64,000 nucleotides of DNA from Tricholoma matsutake (taxonomy: Eukaryota > Basidiomycota > Agaricomycetes > Agaricales > Tricholomataceae), in contig AP026538.1 in NCBI GenBank assembly GCA_026075535.2, forward strand, positions 15,942,337 through 16,006,336, in the 5' to 3' direction. Both the position numbers and the translations under genes were made by a program. This document shows, in pieces, positions 21,811-33,962 of this stretch; position 1 is the stretch's first letter, and the number at the start of each line of letters is the position of its first letter. The notes beneath the pieces were generated by a model, which saw only the letters and a program-made list of their open reading frames with translations, was not told the origin of the DNA and ran no database searches.

Positions 21811-24800
21811 ATGCCACCAAGGACTAATAAAGCAAAGGCATCTGGCATGAAGAAATCCTCTGCACCAACTAAAAAAATCCCCACACAGAAAGCTCCAGTC
21901 AAGGCAAAGAACACTCGAAAGCAAAAAGCAGCAGAAGAAAGCAGTGATGACAATGACAGTGGAGATCTATCAGAAGCACAAACTTGTCCCAAATGGAGAC
22001 CATGTAAGAAGAAGAAGCATGTTGAGCTGCAGGAGGATGAGCAAAGTGACCCAGAGCCTGAAGTGATTGAGGAAGAATCAGATGATGTTGAGGATGGTGG
22101 AGCTGCGAGAAAAGATGATGAAGTAAGTGGCAATATCTTCAGATATAATTTGTGTACTTATGGGTAGTGACAGGAGACCAAACAAGAGAGCAAGTGACCT
22201 AGAAGATCGTCACCACGCAGAGGCTCCACTTGAGCTAAGCATAAAAAAGGATAGCACAAAAGACTTACTAATGGTATTTTTGGATATCATTATGGTCCAG
22301 TTCAAGAAGCACGAAATCATTGAAACTGTGAGGGGTTGGTGGTGCCTACCATCCAAGTTAGTATCATGGCAGCATATTCATAACATGATGTAAAGGCTTA
22401 CCGAAACATAGAGCAGATGAAAAGACCGTGAAGACGAAGGGCCTGAGGAAAACATTCTTTACAGGAAGCAACTCCTCTTGTTGGCAACATATTCGTCAGC
22501 ATTATGACCTTTACAAAGAAAAATGTGACAAGGGAAACATACCTCTGAACCATAGAGCCATCCCACCCCTCATGTTGAGAGAAATGATGGAATCAGCAAA
22601 GCCCAAGAAAAAGCAGTCGACACTGGAAGGCATTGTCATTACTGGTCCGTATCCAATGGTGTTTACTCAAGATGGGCTGCTGGATGCTGTAGCCAAGTTC
22701 GTGGCCTGTGATGACCAGTCATTGGCTGTTACAAACAAGGCCGCATTCAGGAATTGCCTCATCATTATGAGACCAAAGATGACTGTTGCCAACTTGCCAA
22801 CCACACACATGGTTTTGGACTACATTCACAATCAGTTCGTTAATCACTTGAAGAAACTGAACACTGAAATTGCAGTGAGTAACAAGCTGAAAGTTAGAAT
22901 CAAAACTGTGACTCACTGAACTTCCACAGGCTGCACCAGGAAAGATTGCGACAACGAGTGATGGCTGGACTGCTGATAACACAAAGGGAGTGTTCCTGGG
23001 AATGACAGCTCACTGGATTGAAGTCAAGGATGAGGAATGGAAGCTGCAAGTGGAGGTAGTTGCATTTCAGCCTATCTCAGGAGAACACAGTGGTGTGAAT
23101 CTGGGAAAGTATTTTGTCGGTCTTTGTGATTGTGTCAGGATTATGAGTAAAGGGAGTTCAAAGGTAACATCAAATAACAGTAAGGCTGTGCTTGATAAGA
23201 TCGCTCACTGATTTGGCTTGCAGCTTCAGACAGTAACACTAGATAATGCATCAAACAACAACACTAGCTGCAATACTTTTTTTTTTTTTTTGGGTCAACA
23301 ATTTATAACGCGGGGCTCGATCGCAGTCTATGGAGCAGGGTACAAACTTGGGTACTACTATATCTATGCATTCCCCTCACCCATCTCCCACCCTAGTCCT
23401 CATTTTAGCCACATTAGGTGGGCACTGCCACAGATGTTGGCCTCTCAGCCAGGAAAGGCAATAATCTGGAGGGGGAGCCCCCCTCCTGAAGCTAGCCATT
23501 AGATTGCCTGCTGATGCAAACCAGTCCCCCAGCCACATATCCAACCAAAGTCAGATCAGGTGCAGTGGTGTCAATTCACCATAAATCCCCCCTTGTGGGA
23601 GGAATAACCATCTGCATACTCCCAGCCAATGAGGATTGACCACCCTGGACAAATGAGGTGGACCATCACCATGTCATGCACGAGTGGCAGTAATGTGGTG
23701 GCTGGTTGTTCACCTGGTTATTCACCAGAACCACCATAAGCAGGGGGCCATAGCCCCCCTCGAGCAAATGCGCTGCAAGCACATGCACTCAATAACAGTT
23801 TCCCCCCCACAGCGGGGAGAATGTAAAGGGCAGCAACACTTGTCACCAACCCGACAGCAGCCAGTGGACTGGTGGTGATGGGTGTGGAGTGGAATGCCCC
23901 ACACTAGTAATGGCACAGCCATCTGTAACGATGACAGCACTGTACTGGGGATGAGGGTTCCCCAGATTGAAGCTCTGCTAGAGCTGTTGGCATTGCCACA
24001 TAGGAAGCTGGAACAACTGATGGAGGCGTAAGATCATTGGAATGATGAGACTCACAGAACATGGAGGTTGGTGGCCCCCAGGATGACCAACAGTCCAGTA
24101 GAAGTGTCCTCCCCCCTAAGCCAGACCTCCCCCAACTAAACGACTGCGACGACTTGGGCGAGCATTGAAGTAGGCATCCCACACCCACTCTAAGCCCCCA
24201 TAGGGACCCAGACTACTCTTTTGTCAACAACACTCACCTAGCCAGGATCCTCGAAGCCCAGGAGAAAGAGACAGATAGCAGCCATTGTCAAAAACAATGA
24301 CAGGGGCATCCCTGGGGATCAGATGGATGGATCTCTTAGCAAATCAGGCCAGGCCTGGAGACGCTGAGAGCGTTCGTGATGGTGAAATCCGATCGAAAAT
24401 TGGATGAAAATTGCAGTCTCGACGTTGCTACCAACATCGAGCAGGAGTGTTTACCACTGTTTATGGTGGTTGTAACAAGTCAAGGAGCCTTTTGACTAGC
24501 TGCGATACTATAGAGCAACAGCATAGTCACCGACAATTGGAGTGGAATGCCAGCAAGAACCAGCTCCCATGAGTACAAGCTCTTATAGTGGTAATCAATA
24601 CTCTCACTGGGTGTTTCAGATGCCTCGAACACGTTGTAAATCTTGCTAATGTCGCTGTGATGACCCATATCATGAAGATTGCAGTTGTTGAGAATGCCAA
24701 TGCTATTTGGGAGTATGATCCGGAGTTACCAGGCAACTGTGTGCTAGGAGGATCACTGGATGTGGTTGCAGCTATCCGTACCCTCGCTGTCAAGGTATGC

Positions 24801-26316
24801 ATGTAAATGATCTCGAGAATTTGTTGAGGCTGACAGGCACAATGTGCAATTTCTCAGATTCAATCTTCGGGACAACATATTGAATACTTCGAGAAGGTTC
24901 AACTACAATGCAAGATCACGACCATGCTCAAGATTCCTTTGCACAATAATACTCGATGGGGAACAGCTCACAAGATGTTGGATTGATCCTATAAATTATG
25001 ACAGGTGAGTACATATGCCTGAGAAGTGTATCCAGTGACATTGACATGTTACAGGTGATTGACTTGTTCATTGCATCTGCAGATCAATTGTACAGTCCCA
25101 TAATGACAGTGCGCAGTGAAGGACAAGTTGCGAAGAAGATTCCGTGGTCCACTTTCAAGTTTTCTAACAGAGACTGGGCGAGGGTTCTAGATGTTAGAAA
25201 TATTCTCACTGTATGTGGTCCACTATATAAGTTGAGCAGCTTGAGCTCAAACTTACTAACAGCACTTTGATAGGACTCAAACAAGGTACAGCACCAGTTC
25301 TCAGCAGAGAAGCAACCTACATTGTGGTGTGCACTGCCAGTGATCGAAGATCTTCAAACAGCATGGGAGGCAAAACACGATGATGAGAGATATATCCTTT
25401 ACTGGGATGCTATACAAGATGGGCTCAACAACTCAAGAAATACTATTCTTGCTTCAATCAGAAGCCCACCTTCATTCTTGCTCTCAGTAAGCAACATCAT
25501 TTACAGTTAATTAGTGAATGGTTAATGATGGAGATAATAGTCCTTCACCCATACTACCAGCTTGCATACATCAAGTTAGCATGGGGTGGTGAAGAGGAAC
25601 AGGTAAAAGAACAGGCAACGGGTAATCAATATGCAAAAAACTGGCAAGACGAAGCGAGAAAGGTGATTGAAGCAGAGGTACAGTACATCATTTCATTCGG
25701 TTTCTATGGGCTGACAAGTTTCAGATGGAAAAGTATTGGAGGGATCGCCCCCAATCAATGCCAACTACTCCTCGGAACACTCCAACTACCAATGACATGG
25801 ACAATGGGACAACTACTGCTCCTGTCATGTCCGATTTCCATCGATATCACCAAACTCTGGTGGCTACTGAGGACAATGAAGGCTGGGAGGCAGAGCTTTG
25901 GCAGTATCTAAAGGACATGCCAGCTGATGTGACACCACAGACAGATATCGTCAAATGGTGGCAGGTGCGCTCTATTCATTTTAATTGCATCTCAAGTCTC
26001 ACAGTGTTATCTATAGAACAATCACAAGGTCTATCCCACCCTTGGATGCATTGCCCTCGACATCCTTCCAATTCCCACCTCTTCCGTTCCATGCGAGCGG
26101 CTCCTTTCAGCAGCGAAGGAAATTGCAGATGATTGTCGAGCACGTCTGGGCCCAAAGAAGTTCAAACAAATTCAAATCATGAAATTTGCATGGCATAACA
26201 ATATCACTGATCTTGCTGCTTGGAATTCTGGCCTAGTTGAGGAAGTAGATCTTGCAGAATTTGAGGCATTGTTAGATGCCAACAATGGGCTAAATGAGAT
26301 TAACCAGGATTCCATC
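21811..26316 (+). pseudogene. hAT transposase gene (multi-exon, interrupted by D4)
   Basis: Order seen: a basic, Lys/Ser/Glu-rich N-terminus from ATG 21811; a Cys/His segment (S-S-C-W-Q-H-I-R-Q-H-Y) at about 22470 resembling the N-terminal finger of fungal hATs; the first catalytic region (D-G-W-T-A-D-N-T-K-G ... T-A-H-W-I) at about 22960-23040; T-L-D-N-A-S-N-N at about 23236; R-C-L-E-H-V-V-N-L-A-N-V at about 24615; and the C-terminal dimerisation block (P-C-E-R-L-F-S-A-A-K-E-I-A) at about 26090. GT-AG introns of about 45-70 bp fit at 22123-22173, 22873-22930 and near 25970-26030. Several TGA stops (for example about 23209) and D4 make it non-functional. Confidence 0.82.
23278..24494 (-). mobile_element. 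Family D copy D4 (internally deleted, with target duplication)
   Basis: The poly(A) tail (poly-T from 23278) follows TTGTTGACCC, and the 5' end GCTCCTTGACTTG is at 24488. Target duplication ACTAGCTGCRATACT at 23263-23277 and 24495-24509, one transition apart. Length 1.2 kb because most of the ORF is deleted (junction near 24045). Confidence 0.92.
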
Positions 26317-26438
26317 GCTCCTTGACTTCTTACCATGATGTGCACAGCCACAAAAATCTTCGTCGACACCATTTTCAACTTCTGTAGCTCAATCCATCAA
26401 TGATCCAAGTGATCCGGTTTATATAGCATCTTACCAGT

Positions 26439-27752
26439 GCATGTCAGATTCTTTCATACAAAAAGGGAGGAGATTGGACACAGTGATGGATGAGGGGAGA
26501 CCTTCCAGATCCAGTACACCCAGAACTCCTGGCGACGACCCCATTGATTGCCCTCTGGGGGCTGTAAATCCTCACAGATAGCTCCCTCTGTGGGTCCTCA
26601 TCGTACCCAAAGAGGCTCTCCAACTCCATCCCCCTATGGGGCTGGAACAATCACACTGCGTGCACAGCGATTCAGCATGCCAGCATTATCTCCCAGGGGG
26701 GCCACCTCGTCCCCTGCACCTCCTTCTACCCCCTCTACACCTGCTTCACGGTGGGCTGATGAGGAGATAATACTGGACCCCAACCCCGTGATCCAGGACA
26801 CAGAGATGGTGAGCAATGCTGACAATGATTGGTTGGGCCCAGGCACCTTCACACACGACTTTGGGGAATATGCTCAAGGCTTCCTAATGGTCCTCAATAG
26901 GACAGGAGCCAGATGACCAAGTGCTGAACAACGGCAGGCGATTGCAGAACAACTGGGTGTGGTTCTCAATACAGCTGCCACAGTTGGTTTTGACCGTGAT
27001 TTGGGGAACACAACCCTCTGAAGAGCAATAGACAGGATAGCTGGAGCTGGGAAATGACCTAGGTTGGATACCATTACCAACAACCTGAATGACATCCCAA
27101 GGACAGACCACCTGGAGGGATGGGATGGGCCATGCCCCCCCCCCCTCACAAATCTGCAAGGACTCGAGGCCCAAGAGGGGCTTGACCTCTTCCTAAACCC
27201 CCAGCAGGGGGTGTCTCTTCGTCATGGGGCAGGGGTCCTCCCCCCCCTGTGAACTGGTCGACCAAGCCTTCGGGCAAGGGGACCTTTGCTCAGGTTGCTC
27301 GTTTCCCTGGGGGATGAGCACCTAACACCTCCATGGATGGCCTCATGCATCTAGCCAAGGCCTTCCCTGAGCTCCCTACCAACAAGCTGGCTGACATTCA
27401 GCAGCACGTTGGTCCTTCCAGGCCCAAGGCTGCAAAGCCTTTGCCTACTGTCCACAGACCATCGAGACGACAAGTCCTAGTACATGTTCGACCTCCCCTT
27501 GAGGAAGGAACGAACCCTGCAGACTTCCTGGACCATGTCCGGATGACTCTAGGACTGCACCACTCTAAGCTAGTGGCCCAGTCAGCTATCATGCACTCTG
27601 GGAACCTCTCGGTGTCCATGGAGGTAGTTGCCTCCGAGGAGGACCTATGATGCTTCAAGGAGGCAGCTCATAAGGCCTTCCCCTTTGCGCTGCAAGTCAA
27701 TGCAGCGCTACCCACTTCTATGTTGTACCTCAAGCTGGTTGACGTCAAAAAA
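26439..27752 (+). pseudogene. E2 ORF1, N-terminal and central part
   Basis: Starts M-S-D-S-F-I-Q-K-G at about 26439, as in E1. Frameshift near 26550; the Pro/Ser-rich section is open at 26548-26916, then TGA at 26914-26916, a shift near 27250 and TGA at 27648-27650. The content parallels E1 13500-14150 and 12830-13450. D5 enters after L-K-L-V-D-V. Confidence 0.8.
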
Positions 27753-29928
27753 TGCTCCTTGACTTGTTACAACACCATAAACAGTGGTAAACACCTCTGC
27801 TCAATGTTGCTCACGATGTCGACACTTCAATTTATGTCCGATTTTCGATCGGATCTCACCATCACGAATGCTCTCGGCGTCTCCAGGCCTGGCCTGATTT
27901 GCTAAGAGATCTGTCCACCCGATCTCCAGGGATGTCTCAGTCATTGTTTCCAACAGTGACTGCTATCTGTCTCGTTCCCCTTGGCTTCGAGGATCCTGGC
28001 TAGGTGAGTGGTGTCTATGAAAGAGTAGTCTGGGTTCCTATGGGGGCTTAGAGTGGGTGTGGGATGCCTGCTTCAATGCTCGCCCAAGTAAAAGCACTCA
28101 TTTAGCTGGGGGAGGTCTGGCTTAGGGGGGAGGGACGTTCTTACTGGACTGTTGGTCATCTCTGGGGCTTCCAACCTCCATGCTCTGTGAGTCACTACTA
28201 CTAGGGACATGCTACACTGACTACCTGCTTGGAATACACCGTCGTTAAAAGGGGCCAGGTGACGGTTCCCCCTGACAGCTAGGACAACACTTGAGTGGCC
28301 GCTATTCACCACCAACTCTATACCTCCGGTGCTCACTCTTCTGGGGTGTTATGACCTGGGTTCAATCGTCTCCCACCAGGCAGCAGATTGTGCAGCCTGC
28401 TTGCCCCCTCGGAGCATTTGGAGGCTGTATCGGGTGGACCCAGAACTGAGATAGGGGACCAACCATTATCGATACCACGCTGCATAGCTCAATTTCTACC
28501 ATCATCTACTACTGCTAACTCACTCTCAATGCCCAAATGGCGAACCAGAGACCAAACCACACACCGGGGCCTTCATGACCCCTCCCTATTGATGGGCACC
28601 ATCTCTGTTGATGATGCCCTGTACCACGACCCCCAATCTGAGCAAGACAGCCTGGAGGTAGTAGCAATGCATAAGGCGATGTGAGATCTGTGGGCTGGAG
28701 AAAACCTCTCTGGCCCTGAGGAGGACGAGGACTCTCCTGCTATGCAGGAGGCCCTTGCTTATGCTGAAGGTGGGTCTAGGCTTGCCTCTAGGCAAGTTAT
28801 CGATCGGGTGTGATGGGCGCAAGGTGTCATCATCACCCACAAACAATGGACATAGCCTCGAATGAGAGGTTGTGTATACACAGGAGCTTGGCATTGCTGA
28901 GCTCCTTTATCTGGAGCACCCCCTGCCCCATCACTGCCTTTGTCCTCCACCCTTGAGTTGGCAGAGGATGAAGTGCCACTATATAGGGACAAGAGGTTGG
29001 AGGTCGAAGCCACCTCTCATGCCACACTACATCTACTGGACGCGATGACCACCTTTGTTGGTACTGTCCAAGTGTCAACTTCATGCTGCGTATTTTGATT
29101 AATAGCATCATATACCAGTACTAACTTGCTCTGATTGCCCAAACGGCTGTCCAGAGATGATCATCCCAATGATCTTATGCCTCTGGCAGCTGTCCCAGCT
29201 TCCTATGTGGCGATGCCAACAGCTCGTGCAGAGCTTCATTCTGGGGAACCCTTGTCCCCAGTACAGTGCCATCATCATTCCAGATGGCCACACTGTTACT
29301 AGTGTGGGGCACTCTGCTCCACATCCATCACCACCAGTCCGCTGGCTGCTGTCGGGTTGGTGACAAATGTCGCTGCCCTTTACATTCTCCCCACTGCGGG
29401 GGGGAAACTGTTATCGAGAGCATGTGCTTGTAGCGCATTTACTCAAGGGGGGCTATGGCCCCCTGCTTACGGCAGTTCCAGTGAATAACCAGGTGAACAA
29501 CCAGCTGCGACATCACTGTCACTCATGCATGACATGGTGATGGTCCACTTCATTTGTCTGGGGTGGCCAATCCTCGTTGGCTGGAATTATGCAGATGGTT
29601 ATTCCTCCCGCAAGGGGGGATTTACGGTGAATTAACACTGCTGTGCCTGGTCTGACCTTGGTCAGACATGTGGCTGGGGGACCATTTTGCTCCAGTGGGC
29701 AATCTAATGGCTAGCTTCGGGAGGGGGGGGCTCCCCCTCCAGATTATTGCCTTTCCTGGCTGAGAGGCCAACGTCTGTGGCACTGCCTGCTGAAAGTGGC
29801 TAAAACGAGGACCTGGGTGGGAGATGGGCAAGGGGAACATGTAGATAGAGTAGTACCCAAGTTTGTACCCCGCTCTGCGGACTGCGTTCGAGCCCCGCGT
29901 CATAAATTCTGATCCAAAAAAGAAAAAA
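27753..29928 (+). mobile_element. Family D copy D5 (full-length type, about 2.2 kb)
   Basis: 5' end TGCTCCTTGACTTG at 27753; 3' end ATAAATTCTGATCC plus an A-rich run to about 29930. Flanks AAGCTGGTTGACGTC (27732-27746) and AAGCTGGTCAATGTA (29929-29943) are an aged 15-bp target duplication that rejoins E2 ORF1. Decayed ORF at 28530-29095. Confidence 0.87.
28530..29095 (+). pseudogene. D5 copy of the family D protein, broken
   Basis: Starts M-P-K-W-R-T-R-D and runs through H-D-P-S-L-L-M-G-T-I-S-V-D-D-A and W-A-G-E-N-L-S-G-P-E-E-D-E-D to E-D-E-V-P-L-Y-R-D-K-R-L-E-V-E-A-T-S-H-A. TGA at 28682-28684 and at least three more stops. It shows that the acidic N-terminus and the D1-like C-terminus belong to one ORF. 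Confidence 0.5.
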
Positions 29929-29944
29929 AAGCTGGTCAATGTAC

Positions 29945-30567
29945 CATACATTGCTAACGACAAGGCCATCATGCCTGACGTTGTGATCACACACCTCGGG
30001 AAGTCAGGCATCTCTGACCTCACCGTGTTGCAAGTCCCTCCACGGGTAGTACATGATTTGAAGATGTCGGACACATGCACTGTTTACCTCAACATTGCTG
30101 ACTCAGTCAGTGGTGCATGAGCAAAAGCTCTCATCGGGCGTGGTGTCCAATTTGGACGCTATGTCGCTTATGTGAGGGCAGCCAGGGCTAACCCTGGTCT
30201 CCCTCTCTGCCAATGTTGCTGGAAATGGGGACACCCCACCCCAGTGTGCAGATCACTGCAGTCGAAATGCCCGATCTGTGCAGGCCCACACCGCAAGGAG
30301 CACCATTGTGCCCTAGTGGGGTGTTGCAAGGGAAACACTAAGGCAAACCCTCCCATCCCAGCCACCCCAGAGGGGGTAGCTTGTCCTCACCTGGCCAGGT
30401 GCTTAAACTGCTGGAAGAACCATGCATCCGACAACCGTCGATGCAATTTCTGGCGACATCGCTTTGACTGTGACTGGATCAAAGCTCGCTATGACAAGGT
30501 GAGTGTGAGACATAACTCTCACTCCCCTCCTGCTTACCATCCCCCAGGACGCAGTGGCCAAACATAA
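29945..30567 (+). pseudogene. E2 ORF1, C-terminal part with CCHC knuckles
   Basis: Continues ORF1 after D5 (V-P-Y-I-A-N-D-K-A-I-M). TGA at 30118-30120 (CGA-type decay; E1 has an Arg codon here). Knuckle-like motifs: C-Q-C-C-W-K-W-G-H-P-T-P-V-C, C-P-I-C-A-G-P-H-R-K-E-H-H-C, and C-L-N-C-W-K-N-H-A-S-D-N-R-R-C. Ends G-Q-T TAA at 30565-30567. Single copy of the block that is duplicated in E1. Confidence 0.85.
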
Positions 30568-31963
30568 ATGAGGGACAGACTTAGATCTACCCCACAGTTA
30601 CACATATTTAGTCAAAATGTAAACAGAAATTGGGGTTACCTTGGTATGACCATCAGGGATCGACACCCCTCCATGTGTTGCTGTGTATTGTGCAAACAGC
30701 ATCGCTAATCTAAGACCAGGTCTCCGCCGAGATCTGATCGACAATCATGACATCCTTCTCTTTTTATTGGGAATAGGGGAAGACGTCATGCTACTCACTA
30801 ACGTCTATTCGGACAGCCAACACTCGGCCATCACACTCCTGTATGAAAGTGTCATGACAATCCTACAACTACACTTCATGTGTGGCGACTTTAACATGAG
30901 ATATGCCTCCTGGGACCCTGAGGGGCCTGAACACTCTATTCATGCTGACCACTTAGTGGAAACGGCAATGGCTTTAGGCCTAGCAAGGGCCCTCCCCACT
31001 ATGGAGGGACCCACCCACTTTCCCCCACAACAGGGCTTTCACCCCACGGTGATTGACCTAATGTTTGTACCCACGGATCTAAGATTTGTGTTGTACTGCG
31101 ACATCATCCCAGAAGCCAGAGGCATGTCTGACCATGCCCCTCTGACACTGACACTACCTGGTCCAGGATCTCTGGTTCCGGTCACCAAGTGGTCCATCAA
31201 AAAAGGATCCAAGGAGGAAGCATCATACCTTGATGTCTCCTCTGCTTTAAATCCATGGCTTAATTGGCACGGAAATACTGCGGCAGAGATCGATGACATC
31301 ATTTTGGCAATATCAATGATCTTAAACCAGGCATGGGATAACCATGCCAAGGAATCTCGCCTAGGCAAGTCGTCCAAAGGATGGTGGACAGATGAATGCA
31401 AAGGTGCATTAGATGCTTACAGAGCCACTCGACATGAGGGGGACTGGAAGCTATACCGCAAAGTCATGCAACATGCGAAACATGACTTCTTCGATGACCG
31501 TATACAAGAAGTGGCCACCATGAACAGACGACCCTGGGACTTCATGTCCTGGACTCGTCAATGAAACCTACCATTGTACGAGGCGATCTCCTACTGGGGA
31601 GAGCCATGCAACGATCTTGATTCCCTGTGGGCCGCCCTCGATGGCTCATACAATGCTGCCTCGGACTGAGTTGTCGATCTGAGCATCTTAGATGACCTAG
31701 ATCTGGTGCCTGAAAGGACCTGGATCCTGTTCTCCATCACGGAAATGAAAGAAGTGCTCAATGCATGTTCTTCCCGTTCCACTCCAGGCCCCGATCATGT
31801 TACATGGTCATACCTTAAACACTGGTGTAGCAACCCAGAAGTGGCAGGGCTCATCACCCGCATTGCCGAGGCTTGCATCACTGTTGGCCATTGGCCAGCA
31901 CACTTCAAGGAATCCCTCTCGGTTATTATCCCGAAACCAGGGAAACCTAATTACTCCACTCCA
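30568..31963 (+). pseudogene. E2 ORF2: endonuclease and start of reverse transcriptase
   Basis: ATG at 30568 follows the ORF1 TAA with no gap, in the same frame. A deletion near 30636 removes about 150 bp of the endonuclease present in E1. From 30683 the frame is open for 293 codons: C-G-D-F-N-M-R-Y-A-S-W-D keeps the catalytic Asp, and M-S-D-H-A-P-L the catalytic His. After TGA at 31562-31564, the region before RT (P-G-P-D-H-V-T-W, then V-I-I-P-K-P-G-K-P) is readable to 31963, where D6 enters. Confidence 0.87.
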
Positions 31964-33879
31964 CGCTCCTTGACTTGTTACAACCACCATAAACAGTGGT
32001 AAACATTCCTGCTCGACGTTGGTAGCAACGTCGAGACTGCAATTTCAGTCTGATTTTTGATTGGATTTCACCATCACGAACGCTCTCGGCATCTCCAGGC
32101 ATAGCCTGATTTGCTAAGGGATCTGTCCATCCAATCTCTGGGGATGCCTTGGGCACTGTTTCTGACAGTGTCTGCTATTTGTCTCGTTCTCCTGAGCTTC
32201 AAGGATCCTGGCTAGGTGAGTGTTGTCAATGAAAGAGTAGTCTGGGTCCCTTTGGGGTCTCAGAGTGGGTGTGGGATGCCTACTTCAATGCTCACCCAAG
32301 TCGTCACATTTGTTTAGCTGGGGGAGGTCTGGCTTAGGAGGAGGGACATTCTCACTGGACTGCTGGTCGTCTGGAAGGCCTCCAGCCTCTATGCTCTGTG
32401 AGTTTCTACTACTAGAGACATGCTACACTGACTACCCATTGGAATACACCATCGTTAAAAGGGGCTGGGCGATGGTGCCCCCTGACAGCTAGGTTTAAGC
32501 GCCTGCCAAAGTGTGCTATCACACTTTGGGCAGCACTTATAAATACTTTGGTGGCCACTACTCACCACTAACTCTCTACCTCTGGCACTCACACCCTTGA
32601 GGTGTTAGGAACCGGGTTCAATCATCCCTCCCAATTGGCAGCAGGATGTGCAGCCTGCCTGCCCCCTCAGAGCATTTGGAGGATGCATCAGGTGGATCTG
32701 AAACTGAGATAAGGGACCATCTGCTATCGATTCCACGCTACATATCTTGACTTCTACTCTCATCTACTTGCACTAACTCACTCTCTATGCCTAAATGGCA
32801 AACCAGAGACCATCCATCTCACCGGGGTCTACACGACCCCTCCCTGATCATGGGCAACATCTTTGATGATGATGCCCAAGACTACAACACCCAGTTTGCA
32901 CAGAACGAACTGGAGGTAGCAGCTGCCCTGGGCAGTTTGAGATCTGTGGGTTGGGGGGGACCTCCCTGACCCTGACAATTACAAGGACTTTCTTGCTATG
33001 CAGGAGGCCCTCACTTATGCTGCACACTGCATATTTCGATCAATAGCATCATATACCAGTACTAACTTGCTCTTAATGCCCAAATGGACAACCAGAGACA
33101 ATCGTTCCAACGATCCTATGCCTCTGGCAGCTGTCCCAGCTTCCTATGTGGCGATGCCAATAGCTCCAGCAGAGCTTCAATCTGGGGAACCCTTGTCCCC
33201 AGTACAGTGCCGTCATCATTACAGATGGCCGTGCCATTACTAGTGTGGGGCATTCTGCTCCACACCCATTACCACCAGTTCGCTGGCTGCTGTCGGGTTG
33301 GTGACAAGTGTCGCTGCCCTTTACATTCTCCCCTCTGCGGGGGGGAAACTGCTATTGAGTGCATGTGCTTGCAGCGCATTTGCTTGAGGGGGGCCTTGGC
33401 CCCCTACTTATGGCGGTCACAGTAAATAACCAGGTGAACAACCACCCGCCTTGTTACTGTCACTCATGCACAACACAGTGATGGTCCACCTCATTCATCT
33501 GGGGTGGTCAATCCTCATTGGCTGGAAATACGCAGATGGTTATTCCTCCCGCAAGGGGGGATTTATGGTGAATTGACACCACTGTGCCTGATTTGACTAT
33601 GGTCGGATATGTGGCCGGGGGACCGTTTTGCTCCAGTGGGCGATCTAATGGCTAGCTTCGGGAGGGGGGCTCCCCCTCCAGATTATTGCCTTTCCTGGCT
33701 GAGAGGCCAATGTCTGTGGCACTGCCTGCCTAAAGTGGCTAAAACAAGGACCTGGGTGGGAGATGGGTGAGGGGAACACGTAGTTATAGTAGTACCCAAG
33801 TTTGTATCCTGCTCTGCGGACTGCGATCGAGCCCTGCGTTATAAATTGTTGACCCAAAAAAAAAAAAAAAAAAAAAAAA
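31964..33879 (+). mobile_element. Family D copy D6 (perfect 15-bp target duplication)
   Basis: 5' end GCTCCTTGACTTGTTAC at 31965; 3' end TTGTTGACCC plus about 26 A. The exact duplication AATTACTCCACTCCA at 31949-31963 and 33880-33894 restores the RT frame of E2. The perfect TSD and long A tail make it one of the youngest insertions here. The ORF (32787 on) is truncated by an internal deletion near 33005. Confidence 0.95.
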
Positions 33880-33962
33880 AATTACTCCACTCCAAAGTCG
33901 TTCAGGCCAATTGTGCTACTGAATACTCTGGGAAAACTAGTCGAGAAGATGCTGTCCAGACC
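33880..33962 (+). pseudogene. E2 reverse transcriptase fragment after D6
   Basis: Reads N-Y-S-T-P-K-S-F-R-P-I-V-L-L-N-T-L-G-K-L-V-E-K-M-L, the standard first RT blocks of LINEs, continuing the frame left at 31963. The catalytic F-A-D-D block and everything beyond are missing. Confidence 0.85.

Larger units (their letters stand above)
21450..26316 (+). mobile_element. hAT DNA transposon (5' end kept, 3' end lost), with D4 inside
   Basis: The 5' terminus TACCGTTTTAAAGTCCGG interrupts Plavaka at 21449/21450; the 8-bp flank ATTATCAC is the candidate target duplication. The next 200 bp are rich in CCGGTT/AACTGG subterminal repeats. The transposase gene spans 21811 to about 26310. LINE E2 cuts it at 26317 and no 3' TIR was found after E2. 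Confidence 0.72.
26317..33962 (+). mobile_element. LINE E, copy E2, split by D5 and D6
   Basis: The 5' end GCTCCTTGACTTCTTACC is at 26317, inside the hAT transposase C-terminal exon. ORF1 26439-30567 (D5 inside), ORF2 30568 on (D6 inside). The reverse transcriptase reads only to about 33960 (G-K-L-V-E-K-M-L) and then stops matching; no poly(A) tail is found, so the 3' end is deleted. It shows the E gene order more completely than E1. Confidence 0.85.

Noticed and set aside
29850..29915. A tRNA gene in the D tail
   Set aside because: Only a T-arm-like motif is present. No acceptor stem, D-arm or anticodon arm of normal geometry can be drawn.
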